DNA of 64,000 nucleotides. Origin: WTXA01 sp964415195 (GTDB taxonomy: Bacteria; Bacillota; TC1). Below are positions 7,467 to 15,634 of the stretch, in pieces (position 1 is the first letter of the stretch; each line of letters starts with the position of its first letter). The position numbers and the translations under genes were made by a program. The stretch is from positions 1 to 64,000 of the forward strand of contig CAYPYD010000004.1 in assembly GCA_964415195.1 (NCBI GenBank), written 5' to 3'. A model generated the notes under the pieces. It did not search any database and was not told where the DNA came from. It was given only the letters and a program-made list of their open reading frames with translations.

Positions 7467-8180
7467 ATGAATAAATTCAACAGTGGACAAAATATTGGAG
7501 ATATAGTAGTTGAATTTCCTAAGGCAGCAGAGGTTTTTAAGGATAATAAAATAGATTTTTGTTGTGGTGGGAATAGACCATTATCTGAGGCGTTGAAAGA
7601 ACAGGGACTTGATGAGAAATCAATAATGGAGCAAATAAACGAGTTATATGATTATCAACAATCTAATCAAAATAATCCTGATAAGGATTGGAGAGAAGTT
7701 CCAACAGGTGAGTTAGTAGAGCATATTTTAGATACGCACCATGCCTATCTATGGTCCGAACTGCCTAAGATTAGTGAGTACGTTACTAAGATCTTGAGAG
7801 TTCATGGAGAACATCATCCTGAATTAATTCAAGTTCATAAACTATTTCATTTGGTTAAGATGGAGTTAGAAGAACATTTGGTTAAAGAAGAAACTATTCA
7901 ATATCCAGCTATCTTTAAGTATTTAGAAAGCAATAAATCAGTAGAATTAGAAAAAGCTGTTAAAGTAATAGCTGAATTAGAGTCAGAACACACCGCCGCT
8001 GGTGATGTTTTGAAAGAACTAAGAGAATTAACTAAAGATTATCAGACACCTGATGATGGGTGTAGATCCTATGAACTTACCTACATGAAACTTAAAGAGA
8101 TGGAAAGTGATATTTTCCAACATATTCATTTGGAAAACAATATATTGTTTCCAAGACTTGAGGCCTTAAATAATAAGTAG
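7467..8180 (+). CDS. ric: Iron-sulfur cluster repair di-iron protein (RIC/ScdA/YtfE)
   Basis: A 237-residue RIC protein. The N-terminal ScdA_N domain (about 1-60) has the conserved IGDIVVEFPKAAEVFKDNKIDFCCGG with its Cys pair. The hemerythrin-like domain carries the di-iron ligands in HILDTHHAYL, VHGEHHPEL, EEHLVKEE, ESEHTAAG and FQHIHLENNILFPR. RIC proteins repair Fe-S clusters damaged by nitric oxide or oxidants. Length and all His/Glu motifs are normal. As last gene behind the palindromic promoter at 6491, it suggests that operon answers oxidative or nitrosative stress. Confidence 0.95.
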   Translation: MNKFNSGQNIGDIVVEFPKAAEVFKDNKIDFCCGGNRPLSEALKEQGLDEKSIMEQINELYDYQQSNQNNPDKDWREVPTGELVEHILDTHHAYLWSELPKISEYVTKILRVHGEHHPELIQVHKLFHLVKMELEEHLVKEETIQYPAIFKYLESNKSVELEKAVKVIAELESEHTAAGDVLKELRELTKDYQTPDDGCRSYELTYMKLKEMESDIFQHIHLENNILFPRLEALNNK

Positions 8181-8317
8181 ATTAGAATGATAATAAAAAC
8201 AAAATCAATTCAATCATAATAATAATTATTGTTATATATATAAAAATATAATATAATTTTATTACAATAAACAGTATATGAATTATATTTTCAATAATTG
8301 TTAGGGGTTGAAATACT

Positions 8318-9238
8318 ATGATTAGATTAATGAGAAAATTAATAAAGAAGGAAGATGGACAATCTCTTGTCGCTTTTGCTTTGCTATTTGTTGTCTTATT
8401 AGGTTCTGCAGCCTTGGTTATTGATGTTGGTTTTATAGAAGTGAAAAAAAGTCATATCCAAAATGTAACTGATGCAGCAGCCCTTGCAGGAGCAATGGAC
8501 TTGCCAAATTATTCAATAGCAATCATTAATGCAAAAAAAATAGCTGAAGCTAATGGTGTTGATGTTGTTAAAACAACAGTCAAGACACCATATAAGGGCG
8601 ATAGTACTTCAATAGAAGTGGTTTGTTCTCAAACACTGAAGTATACTTTTGCCAGAGTATTAGGTTTTGATGAGGTGGAGGTTTATTCTCGTGCTGTTGC
8701 AAAAAAAGTTTCTAATTGGTCTGGGGAGGCTCTGCCATTTATTAATCTAGATGATGATTATCAAGCTAATCCTGAAATTGTAGCTTGGGAGAAGACTGGC
8801 CCTGGTGATTTTGAAAGCATAGATAATTATACAATTATTAATCCAAAGGATCCTGATAAACTATATTTTGAAGTTGATTACAAGAACGGCATAGAAATTA
8901 AAAAAGGAACAGTAGCTACAATTAAACAGGAAGTTGGTTATGTGTTTGATCAACATAAGCCTAATAAGCCTGTTTATATAATTAGCTTAAATAGAAATGT
9001 TATTAACTCAGGAAAAGTGTTGTTAAAAGATGGTAGTACCAGATCTTTAAGTAAATTAAAGAATAATGATATTATTCATCCAAATCAGTTAGTTCTTATT
9101 GAATGTATTTTTCATGATTATGATTATAAAGGCAAAACATTATTTTTAACTGCTAAGAAAGTATATGATATTGCCAATAATGAGTTCCCTCCAAATTATG
9201 TTGGTCCTAATGGAGGATCTTCAAAATTAATTGAATAA
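8318..9238 (+). CDS. TadG-like pilus-assembly/secreted protein (orphan)
   Basis: A 306-residue protein with a TadE/TadG-type N-terminus: basic residues and GQSLVAF, a hydrophobic helix (LLFVVLLGSAALVIDVGFI, about 21-39), then the conserved VTDAAALAGAMDLP segment. The rest is probably outside the membrane; residues about 150-306 contain beta-rich, Lys/Asp-rich sequence (IEIKKGTVATIKQEVG, VLIECIFHDYDYKGK) I cannot assign. TadG proteins normally sit in tight-adherence pilus operons, but no other tad genes are nearby. It is monocistronic, followed by a strong terminator. The 137-base region before it is very A+T-rich and probably holds its promoter. Confidence 0.8.
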   Translation: MIRLMRKLIKKEDGQSLVAFALLFVVLLGSAALVIDVGFIEVKKSHIQNVTDAAALAGAMDLPNYSIAIINAKKIAEANGVDVVKTTVKTPYKGDSTSIEVVCSQTLKYTFARVLGFDEVEVYSRAVAKKVSNWSGEALPFINLDDDYQANPEIVAWEKTGPGDFESIDNYTIINPKDPDKLYFEVDYKNGIEIKKGTVATIKQEVGYVFDQHKPNKPVYIISLNRNVINSGKVLLKDGSTRSLSKLKNNDIIHPNQLVLIECIFHDYDYKGKTLFLTAKKVYDIANNEFPPNYVGPNGGSSKLIE

Positions 9239-9261
9239 GTAAAAGTTTAGTTTAAATATTA

Positions 9262-9296
9262 AAAAATAACCACCATATTGATGGTGGTTATTTTTT
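9262..9296. terminator. Bidirectional hairpin terminator
   Basis: AATAACCACCAT/ATGGTGGTTATT, a 12-bp perfect stem with a four-base loop and T tracts on both strands, between the convergent TadG-like and ferritin-like genes. Confidence 0.9.
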
Positions 9297-9300
9297 ATCT

Positions 9301-9903
9301 TTATATTAACTTATCGACTTGGTTTTGAAAAGCTGATAAGTGGTTTTCTGATCCCTTGATTAAGGCGTCAAAGACATTCTCTATGTCTTCTGGTAAGTCA
9401 TATGTAAGGAACTGCTTATACATAGCTATATTGTCTATTTCTGCTTGGACACCAACTTGAGCTGCTTCTAAAAGTGATGTGGGTATAACTAATTGTGCTG
9501 AGGATTCATCCTTCGGAAATTCCATATTATAAGTTTCATATACTTCTTTAAGATAGTTTAAATGGGTCTCCTCTGCTTTCATAATATTAGAATAAGGTCT
9601 AGTGACATCATATTCATCAATAATTGCTGCATATTCAGCTTTAGCCAGGTATTCATCCTGGGCAGCGTACATCAACATATCTGCTATACTCATATCTTGG
9701 TCAGCTAAAGCACCTTTGGCTCCGTAACCCTCTAAGGTTAAGTCGAGGTCTTCAGCATTAACCTCATTTACCTGATCATTGCTTTTAATAACATTTGCAC
9801 TACTTTTGCTGCAACCTATAACTGTAAAGGTAAGAATTGATATAAGCAGTAGCAGGATTAAACTATATTTTATTTTTGTAAGATTTTTATTCATAATATT
9901 CAC
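9301..9903 (-). CDS. Ferritin-like (DUF2202) lipoprotein
   Basis: A 200-residue secreted lipoprotein. A signal peptide with lipobox (LTFTVIGC, cleavage before about Cys31) is followed by a DUF2202 ferritin-like four-helix bundle. Candidate iron ligands sit in AAQDEYLAKAEYAAI, KAEETHLNYLKEVY, VQAEIDNIAMYKQF and ENHLSAFQNQV, i.e. paired E-x-x-H/Y motifs. The family is thought to bind a di-iron centre outside the membrane; its reaction is unknown. A possible role in metal handling or peroxide defence is inference. The gene is alone on the minus strand, with AAAGGAG just before the start. Confidence 0.88.
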   Translation of the reverse strand: MNIMNKNLTKIKYSLILLLLISILTFTVIGCSKSSANVIKSNDQVNEVNAEDLDLTLEGYGAKGALADQDMSIADMLMYAAQDEYLAKAEYAAIIDEYDVTRPYSNIMKAEETHLNYLKEVYETYNMEFPKDESSAQLVIPTSLLEAAQVGVQAEIDNIAMYKQFLTYDLPEDIENVFDALIKGSENHLSAFQNQVDKLI

Positions 9904-10052
9904 TCCTTTTTTTGTATGAGTTAAATATATACTTCTTATGTGATAAATGACTGAAGAAAGACTGATTTAAAAACGAATTTATCAATTGTTGATTATTTGA
10001 TTAAAACTTGATAGACTTGAATTAAATAATACTTTAAGGATGGTGGTATAAA

Positions 10053-11132
10053 ATGTTAGATAAAATTAGAGAATTTCCTGATGAAATTGTGTTTCAGGAA
10101 GGTGGACCTTGTATATCTCTTTATCAATTAACACATAGACACTCACCAGAAAATAAGCAAGACGCTGTAGTCTTTAATAATATGTTACGTGATTTAGAGA
10201 GTCTATTAGAAAAGAAATATAAAGAAACTGATATAGAAAAAATTATGAAAACATTTCATGAATTAAAAGAAGATAAATCTTTTTGGAATAATACACTTGA
10301 TGGAATAGCAATTCTAGCTAATAAGGAGAGATTTTTAATTTATGTTCTTCCTGAAAATGTTGAAAACAAATTGACTGTTGGAGAATCTTTCAATATTATC
10401 CCCCTTATTAAAACCTTTCAGTCAGCTGACAAATATAATCTATTAGGATTAGATGGCAATGACTTTACTATTTATGAAGGTAGTAAATATGAATTGGAAG
10501 AGCTTGAATTAGATGAAGAAGTTCCAAAAACTATTGAAGAAGTACTAGGTTTTGAGCACTCAGAAAAATTCCTTAATCACGCTTCACGTGGTGCGGGAAA
10601 CAGAGCAACTTTTCATGGACAAGGTGCTAAAAAGGATGAAGTTGAAGAGGATTTACTTAAATATTTTAAATATGTTGATAAACTAGTAATGGAAAATTTC
10701 TCAAAAATATCCAAGCTACCTCTAATATTGGTTGCTTTAACAGAAAATCAAGGGTTGTTTAGAAAATTGAGCAATAATACCTACCTGATGGAAGAAGGTA
10801 TAAACTCAGCTATTAAATCACTTGATGAGGGTAAACTAACATCTAAAGCCTGGGAAATTTTAGAAGTTGTCAATCAAGGAAGAATAAATAACTTAGTCGA
10901 AGACTTCAATCAGGCTAAAGCAAATTCACTAGGATCAGATGATTTACACAAGATAAAGAAAGCAATCATGGATAAAAAAATAAAAATCATGATGGTAGAA
11001 GAAAACAGGAATATATCTGATGAGCTCGATAAATTAGTTACACAAGTAATCAAGGATAAAGGTCAGATTGTAGTCTTGACTGAAGATCAAATGCCAAGTG
11101 AAACAGGAGTCGCTGCAATCTACAGATTTTAG
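10053..11132 (+). CDS. baeRF-family protein (eRF1-related)
   Basis: A 359-residue protein of the bacterial/archaeal eRF1-related (baeRF) group. Recognisable parts are the N-terminal PCISLYQLTHRHSPENKQD segment, the mid region with FLIYVLPENVENKLTVGESFNIIPLI, the LLGLDGNDFTIYEG strand, and the C-terminal release-factor-like domain with ALTENQGLFRKLSNN and AIYRF. baeRF proteins resemble translation release factor domains and are proposed to act on stalled ribosomes or tRNA; direct data are scarce. The Imm-5-like gene follows after 12 bases, so the two form an operon. Confidence 0.8.
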   Translation: MLDKIREFPDEIVFQEGGPCISLYQLTHRHSPENKQDAVVFNNMLRDLESLLEKKYKETDIEKIMKTFHELKEDKSFWNNTLDGIAILANKERFLIYVLPENVENKLTVGESFNIIPLIKTFQSADKYNLLGLDGNDFTIYEGSKYELEELELDEEVPKTIEEVLGFEHSEKFLNHASRGAGNRATFHGQGAKKDEVEEDLLKYFKYVDKLVMENFSKISKLPLILVALTENQGLFRKLSNNTYLMEEGINSAIKSLDEGKLTSKAWEILEVVNQGRINNLVEDFNQAKANSLGSDDLHKIKKAIMDKKIKIMMVEENRNISDELDKLVTQVIKDKGQIVVLTEDQMPSETGVAAIYRF

Positions 11133-11144
11133 GTGTGTGAATAA

Positions 11145-11705
11145 ATGAGAAAAATGATAGTAACAAGACATAGTTTAGTTCTAGAACCTTTGCGAACATT
11201 AATAGAAAAGCAAAAACACAGAACTCTGGTAATGTGGGCTTTGGATTGTGCCAAAGGAATACTCCCGATTTTTGAAAGTAAGTATCCTAATGATAAAAGA
11301 CCAAGAGAGGCACTAAAAGCTACCAGATTATGGGCTCGAGGTGATATCAAGATGCCGATTGCTAAAAAAGCAGCTCATGCCTGCCACAATGCAGCATCAG
11401 AAGTAATTGAAGAAAGCCCTTCAGCTGGAGCAGCTGCAAGAGCCATAGGCCACGTAGTTGGAACAGTTCATGTGGAAACACATGCAATAGGAGTTGCCTG
11501 TTATGGTATAACAGCTTTTGTTTATGATCTTATTGAAGAGGATCAGGACGAGGTGATTAATAAAATTCTAAATTGTATGTACGAAAAACTTGCATATTGG
11601 GAAAAACATATTGATCAAATGGATGTAATCAAAACAAAATGGGCGCCATTCCTTCTAAGGGATAATGTCCCCAATAAAGAAAAATTATTAAGAGAAAAAA
11701 CTTAA
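11145..11705 (+). CDS. Imm-5-like domain protein (putative immunity protein family)
   Basis: A 186-residue all-alpha protein. HRTLVMWALDCAKGILPIFESKYPNDKRPREAL followed by ATRLWARGDIKMPIAKKAAHACHNAA and IGHVVGTVHVETHAIGVACYG matches the Imm-5-like family, annotated by similarity to polymorphic-toxin immunity proteins. Many members stand alone, as here: no toxin gene lies nearby. It is 12 bases downstream of the baeRF gene and ends in a strong terminator, so its partner, if any, may be the baeRF protein. The actual function is unknown. Confidence 0.75.
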   Translation: MRKMIVTRHSLVLEPLRTLIEKQKHRTLVMWALDCAKGILPIFESKYPNDKRPREALKATRLWARGDIKMPIAKKAAHACHNAASEVIEESPSAGAAARAIGHVVGTVHVETHAIGVACYGITAFVYDLIEEDQDEVINKILNCMYEKLAYWEKHIDQMDVIKTKWAPFLLRDNVPNKEKLLREKT

Positions 11706-11711
11706 AAAAAG

Positions 11712-11750
11712 AAATAACCCAAAGCAACTTAATTGCTTTGGGTTATTTTA
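11712..11750. terminator. Hairpin terminator
   Basis: AAATAACCCAAAGCAA/TTGCTTTGGGTTATTT, a 16-bp perfect stem with a five-base loop and flanking A/T tracts, between convergent genes. Confidence 0.9.
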
Positions 11751-11793
11751 TACATATTAACATAACAAATTAACAAATCAATTTACAAATTAT

Positions 11794-12681
11794 TTATTTC
11801 TTTTGAAAGAAAACTTTTATTCTATCTAGAGCAAATATTAGAGCTGCTCCTATAAAGAAAAATATGAAGTTAAAAGTTTCTAGGGTCATTGCTGGATGAG
11901 GAACTTCAAGTGTAGTTGGTCCTTGGAATATTGAATATAAGGAACCAAGCATCAATCCGATTATAGTATATATTGCCTGTGATCTATGAGTTCTAAGTAC
12001 ATACCTTATTAGCTTGATAGTACTTGCAATACCTGCAAGTACACCAAAAGTGAATATTATTAGGATAGGCAAATAATTAAAATTCAAGCTTAGGACTTGT
12101 CTTATGGAGCTAATTATTCCAGTATATATGCCAAAAATTAGCATAATAGATGAACCAGATATACCTGGTAGAACCATTGCTGATATTGCTATCATAGCTG
12201 TAATAAAGACATATATAATCAGCAAAGGATTAAGATTACTTGCTGCAAGATTTATTCCACTACCAGAAGAGGACGGGTTAAAAACCGTCAATAAAACAAC
12301 GACAACGATACCTATTAATGTAAAAATTAGATTTTTGTATTTTCCCAGTATTGCTTCACGTTCTTCATGAATTATCAATGGAATTGAAAGAAGAACAAAA
12401 CCAGTAAATAGTGAGCTTATGCTATAAATACTACTTTCAAAAAATGAAGTTAGGAATAAAACAGAAAGTATCATTCCGGTAACCCAACCAATTCCAAGTC
12501 TACCTAAGAATTTTAAACCAACTAGTCTTTCCTTCATTGTATTTTTAGTCATTAGTGAATTAAGTGAATTTATGAAATCATCATAAAAACCTAGAATAAA
12601 TGCTATTGTGCCGCCAGATACTCCTGGGACACTGTCTGCCAAGGCCATAAGAAAGCCTCTGATAAAATTTAAAATATACAA
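11794..12681 (-). CDS. DUF368 membrane protein, probable undecaprenyl-phosphate translocase (PopT)
   Basis: A 295-residue protein with about eight membrane helices. The N-terminus RGFLMALADSVPGVSGGTIAFILGFYDDFI and the internal repeat MVLPGISGSSIMLIFGIYTGII are the two inverted (V/L)PG(V/I)SGG/S hairpins that define DUF368. This family was recently shown to return undecaprenyl phosphate across the membrane for cell-wall recycling (PopT), alongside DedA-family UptA. Length is normal. It is monocistronic, with an AAGGAGGAG ribosome site, divergent from tag. Confidence 0.9.
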   Translation of the reverse strand: MYILNFIRGFLMALADSVPGVSGGTIAFILGFYDDFINSLNSLMTKNTMKERLVGLKFLGRLGIGWVTGMILSVLFLTSFFESSIYSISSLFTGFVLLSIPLIIHEEREAILGKYKNLIFTLIGIVVVVLLTVFNPSSSGSGINLAASNLNPLLIIYVFITAMIAISAMVLPGISGSSIMLIFGIYTGIISSIRQVLSLNFNYLPILIIFTFGVLAGIASTIKLIRYVLRTHRSQAIYTIIGLMLGSLYSIFQGPTTLEVPHPAMTLETFNFIFFFIGAALIFALDRIKVFFQKK

Positions 12682-12793
12682 ATTACTCCTCCTTAAAAAT
12701 ACTATGTTCCTATTTTACCATTTTTTTTGATAAAAAACGAATTAATCCTACTAATATGATATTATATATAAAAAGAGAATATGGGTGAAAAGT

Positions 12794-13369
12794 ATGGTTC
12801 AAGTTATAAAAAGATGTGCGTGGGTAACTGAAGATAAGATATATCAGGATTATCATGATAATGAATGGGGAGTTCCACTTCATGATGATAGAAGACTATT
12901 TGAAATGCTAATTCTAGAAGGAATGCAAGCAGGACTAAGCTGGTTGACAGTTCTAAAGAAGCGAGAAGCTTTTCGCCTGGCTTTTGATGGATTTGATGTG
13001 GAGAAAGTCATTAATTACAATGAAGAAAAGATAGCAAGTCTTATGGAAAACAAGGATATTATAAGGAATAGATTAAAGATTGAATCAGCCATAAGAAATG
13101 CCAAAGCCTTTAAGAAAATACAAGACAAATACGGTAGTTTTGATTCATATATCTGGTCCTATGTAGGAAATAAACCCATATTAAACCACTATGGAAAGTT
13201 ACAAGACATCCCTGCGAATACAACTTTATCTGACACAATAAGCAAGGATTTAAAAAAGTTAGGTTTCAATTTTGTAGGATCTACTATTATTTATGCTTAT
13301 ATGCAATCTATCGGAATGGTTAATGATCATACAAAGGATTGTTATTTATATGGGGAGGGCTTAAAATGA
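12794..13369 (+). CDS. tag: DNA-3-methyladenine glycosylase I
   Basis: A 191-residue Tag-type glycosylase that removes 3-methyladenine from DNA. RCAWV near the N-terminus, DYHDNEWGVPLHDDRRLFEMLILEG, the QAGLSWLTVLKKREAFRLAF helix-hairpin-helix region, and the C-terminal NDHTKDC all match. The zinc ligands (one Cys and one His early, His and Cys at the end) are present. GTG at 12785 is possible, but ATG at 12794 has GGGTGA upstream and is preferred. The stop overlaps the next start in an ATGA junction, so it leads a three-gene operon with an SRPBCC and a VOC protein. Confidence 0.95.
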   Translation: MVQVIKRCAWVTEDKIYQDYHDNEWGVPLHDDRRLFEMLILEGMQAGLSWLTVLKKREAFRLAFDGFDVEKVINYNEEKIASLMENKDIIRNRLKIESAIRNAKAFKKIQDKYGSFDSYIWSYVGNKPILNHYGKLQDIPANTTLSDTISKDLKKLGFNFVGSTIIYAYMQSIGMVNDHTKDCYLYGEGLK

Positions 13370-13779
13370 TTATCAGTATTAATACAATAGTCGATTTACC
13401 TGTAGAAAAGGTATGGGAGTATTGGACGGAACCAGCTCATATAGTTAATTGGAATAATGCTTCTGATGACTGGCATACTACCAAGGCAACTAATGATTTA
13501 AGGACTGGTGGAAAGTTTTCTTCTAGGATGGAAGCTAAAAATGGTAGTGTTGGTTTTGATTTTTCTGGTGTTCATAAGGAAGTAAAGTTATATGAACTAA
13601 TTGCTAGTGTTTTGGATGATGACAGAAAGATGCAAGTTACTTTTGAAGAAATTGATGGGAAGACTTTAGTAACCGAAGATTTTGAAACAGAAATAGAGAA
13701 CTCTATTGAATTACAAAGAACAGGTTGGCAGGCTATTTTGGATAATTTTAAGAATTACGCAGAGAGGCAGGGTATGTAA
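13366..13779 (+). CDS. SRPBCC/AHSA1-family protein
   Basis: A 137-residue START-like (AHSA1/CalC) protein. INTIVDLPVEKVWEYWTEPAHIVNWNNASDDWHTTKATNDLRTGGKFSSRM is characteristic, as are the VTFEEIDGKTLVTEDFE strand and the C-terminal helix QRTGWQAILDNFKNY. The family binds small hydrophobic molecules; the ligand is not predictable. The start is ATG overlapping the tag stop, with GGGGAGGG upstream; a TTG at 13339 would place the ribosome site inside the gene and is rejected. The VOC gene starts directly at the stop. Confidence 0.88.
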   Translation: MIISINTIVDLPVEKVWEYWTEPAHIVNWNNASDDWHTTKATNDLRTGGKFSSRMEAKNGSVGFDFSGVHKEVKLYELIASVLDDDRKMQVTFEEIDGKTLVTEDFETEIENSIELQRTGWQAILDNFKNYAERQGM

Positions 13780-14193
13780 ATGAGTATTATTGCGTATTTA
13801 AATTTTAATGGTAATTGTCGAGAGGCAATGGAATATTACAGGGATGTGTTTGATGGTAAGAATTTGAGTTTTATGACTCTTGGTGATATGCCTCCTGAAG
13901 CGGGATTTGATATTAATGAGGAAAACAAGAGACTTATAATGCATGGTTATCTAGAAGTATTTGATACAGCTATTATGTTTTCAGATACTTTACCACATAT
14001 GAATCTAGTTTTCGGTAATAATATTCACCTCAATATTTCACTTAATAATTTAGATAAATTAAAATCAGTTTTTGAAAAGATGAGAGTTGATGGTAAGGTA
14101 GTTGTAGAACTGGGTGAAACCTCATGGACTAAAGCATATGGTTATATGATTGATAAGTTTGGTATTGGCTGGATGTTTAATTACCAAGAATAA
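13780..14193 (+). CDS. VOC family protein (PhnB-like)
   Basis: A 137-residue glyoxalase/dioxygenase-fold protein of the PhnB/DUF1338-related group. AYLNFNGNCREAMEYYRDVFDGK starts the first beta-alpha-beta-beta unit, with HGYLEVFDTAIMFSDTL and HLNISLNNLDKLKSVFEKM in the middle and WTKAYGYMIDKFGIGWMFNY closing the second unit. Metal ligands are not certain. Pairing of SRPBCC and PhnB-like proteins is common in small-molecule stress operons. Ends in a terminator. Confidence 0.88.
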   Translation: MSIIAYLNFNGNCREAMEYYRDVFDGKNLSFMTLGDMPPEAGFDINEENKRLIMHGYLEVFDTAIMFSDTLPHMNLVFGNNIHLNISLNNLDKLKSVFEKMRVDGKVVVELGETSWTKAYGYMIDKFGIGWMFNYQE

Positions 14194-14212
14194 AAGACTT
14201 ATAATTAAGATG

Positions 14213-14247
14213 AAACATTGCCCTGAAGAAGGGGCAATGTTTTTTAT
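14213..14247 (+). terminator. Hairpin terminator
   Basis: AACATTGCCC/GGGGCAATGTT stem with a seven-base loop and a run of six T. Confidence 0.88.
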
Positions 14248-14255
14248 TTATTGTG

Positions 14256-14286
14256 TTGACATTGACGTAGCGTAATAGTTTAATAT
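14256..14286 (+). promoter_or_regulatory. MerR-type promoter with 19-base spacer
   Basis: TTGACA (14256-14261) and TAATAT (14281-14286) are separated by 19 bases, the over-long spacing that MerR activators correct by twisting DNA. The spacer contains TTGACGTAGCGTAA (14262-14275), an imperfect dyad like those bound by TipA/Mta-type regulators. Autoactivation by the gene that follows is inferred. Confidence 0.75.
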
Positions 14287-14306
14287 AAAGACAAGGAGGT
14301 GGTGTG

Positions 14307-15071
14307 ATGGAATATACAATTAATGTATTAGCAAAGATGTCAGGAATTAGTAGCAGGACACTAAGACACTATGATGATATTGAGCTATTAAAACCATTAA
14401 GAATCAGTTCTACCAGATATAGAATATATGGTCAAAAGGAAATCGACAAACTACAACAAATATTATTCTATAAGGAACTAGGACTTGGTCTTAGTGACAT
14501 TAAAGAAATATTAGATAATAGTAGCTTTGATCCACAAAAAGCCATGGAAAAACACCTTGTGGAACTTGAAAGTAAGAAAAAACAAATCGACCAATTAATA
14601 TTAAATGTTAACAAGACAATAAATTCACTAAAAGGAGAAATAAAAATGAGTAACAAAGAAAAATTTGAAGGTTTCAAAAAAACCATGATAGAAGAAAATG
14701 AGGAAAAATATGGTAAAGAAATCAGAGAAAGATTTGGTAATGATGTAATTGAAGAATCAAATCAAAAACTTTCCCAAATGACACAAGAAGACTATCAAGA
14801 TATAGAAAAGTTAGCACAAGAGCTAAATCTTAAACTTAAAGATGCAGTTGCTACAGGAAATCCAGGAGGAGATCTAGCACAAGAGGTATGCGAACTGCAT
14901 AGAAGATGGTTAACCTTCTACTGGCCAAAGGATACATATTCCAAGGAAGCCCATCTAGGATTGGCACAGATGTATTGTCAAGATGAAAGATTCAAGGAAT
15001 ACTATGAAAAAATAGCACCTGGCACTGCAGAGTTTCTAAATGAAGCCATCAAGGTCTATTGCCAAAAATAG
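14307..15071 (+). CDS. MerR family regulator with TipAS antibiotic-binding domain
   Basis: A 254-residue TipA/Mta-type activator. The N-terminal MerR helix-turn-helix (TINVLAKMSGISSRTLRHYDDIELLKP, then RYRIYGQKEIDKLQQILFYKELG) runs to residue 75. A coiled-coil dimer helix (about 80-112) follows, then a TipAS domain (about 118-254) with the family's WLTFYWPKDTYSKEAHLGLAQMYCQDERFKEYYEKIAPGTAEFL. TipAS domains bind cyclic peptide antibiotics and other hydrophobic drugs. GTG at 14304 is an alternative start. An internal ATG at the end of the coiled coil (14646), preceded by AAAGGAG, could yield a separate TipAS protein, as known for TipAS of Streptomyces. Confidence 0.92.
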   Translation: MEYTINVLAKMSGISSRTLRHYDDIELLKPLRISSTRYRIYGQKEIDKLQQILFYKELGLGLSDIKEILDNSSFDPQKAMEKHLVELESKKKQIDQLILNVNKTINSLKGEIKMSNKEKFEGFKKTMIEENEEKYGKEIRERFGNDVIEESNQKLSQMTQEDYQDIEKLAQELNLKLKDAVATGNPGGDLAQEVCELHRRWLTFYWPKDTYSKEAHLGLAQMYCQDERFKEYYEKIAPGTAEFLNEAIKVYCQK

Positions 15072-15149
15072 TTAAAAGAGATGTTGTGTGAAAAGTTGAG
15101 AGTAGATATAATGGGGGAAAGTAGAGAATATACAGAAAGGATGTAAAAT

Positions 15150-15617
15150 ATGGATCCTTTATTAAAAAAACTAAACTACAAGGAAAATAGTGATATTCTA
15201 GTAATAAATGCACCAATAGATAGTGTAGGAATTATAGATAACTTTTCAAGAAGTGGAAAGGTAGTAACTGATATCAAAGATATAGGTAATGATACAGGTA
15301 TCCAATTTACCTTGGTCTTTGTCTTTAAGGCAGAAGATATCAATACCCTACTACCCCCTGTTCTTGATAGAGTAGTTGGTGATGCAATACTTTGGCTTGC
15401 TTATCCAAAGAAATCTTCAAAGAAGTATACTAGTGATATTAACAGAGATCACGGCTGGAGTCTTTTAGGAGAATATGGCTATGAACCTGTAAGGCAGGTA
15501 GCTATAAACGAAGATCTTTCAGCGCTACGTTTTAGGAAAGTAAGTTTTATAAAGAATTTTATCAGAGACAAAGAAATGATTCTATCAAAAGAAGGTAAGA
15601 CAAGAAAAGAAAAGTAA
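15150..15617 (+). CDS. DUF3052-like protein
   Basis: A 155-residue protein. The LNYKENSDILVINAP start, the central TLVFVFKAEDINTLLPPVLDRVVGDAILWLAYPKKSSKKYTSDINRD and the following EYGYEPVRQVAINEDLSALRFRK match DUF3052-type proteins, which look like a degenerate Rossmann methyltransferase fold without a clear SAM site. Function unknown. GAAAGGATG precedes the start. The HI0933 flavoprotein follows after 17 bases. Confidence 0.78.
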   Translation: MDPLLKKLNYKENSDILVINAPIDSVGIIDNFSRSGKVVTDIKDIGNDTGIQFTLVFVFKAEDINTLLPPVLDRVVGDAILWLAYPKKSSKKYTSDINRDHGWSLLGEYGYEPVRQVAINEDLSALRFRKVSFIKNFIRDKEMILSKEGKTRKEK

Positions 15618-15634
15618 GAAGAGGAAGGTTCAAC

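Noticed and set aside
11145..11705. Polymorphic toxin immunity locus
   Set aside because: Only the immunity-like family match exists; no toxin, secretion or recombination genes are nearby, so no such system is called.
15081..15146. A 21-codon open frame just before the DUF3052-like gene, possible leader peptide
   Set aside because: No good ribosome site, no attenuator hairpin and no obvious regulatory codon run; it overlaps the ribosome site of the next gene.
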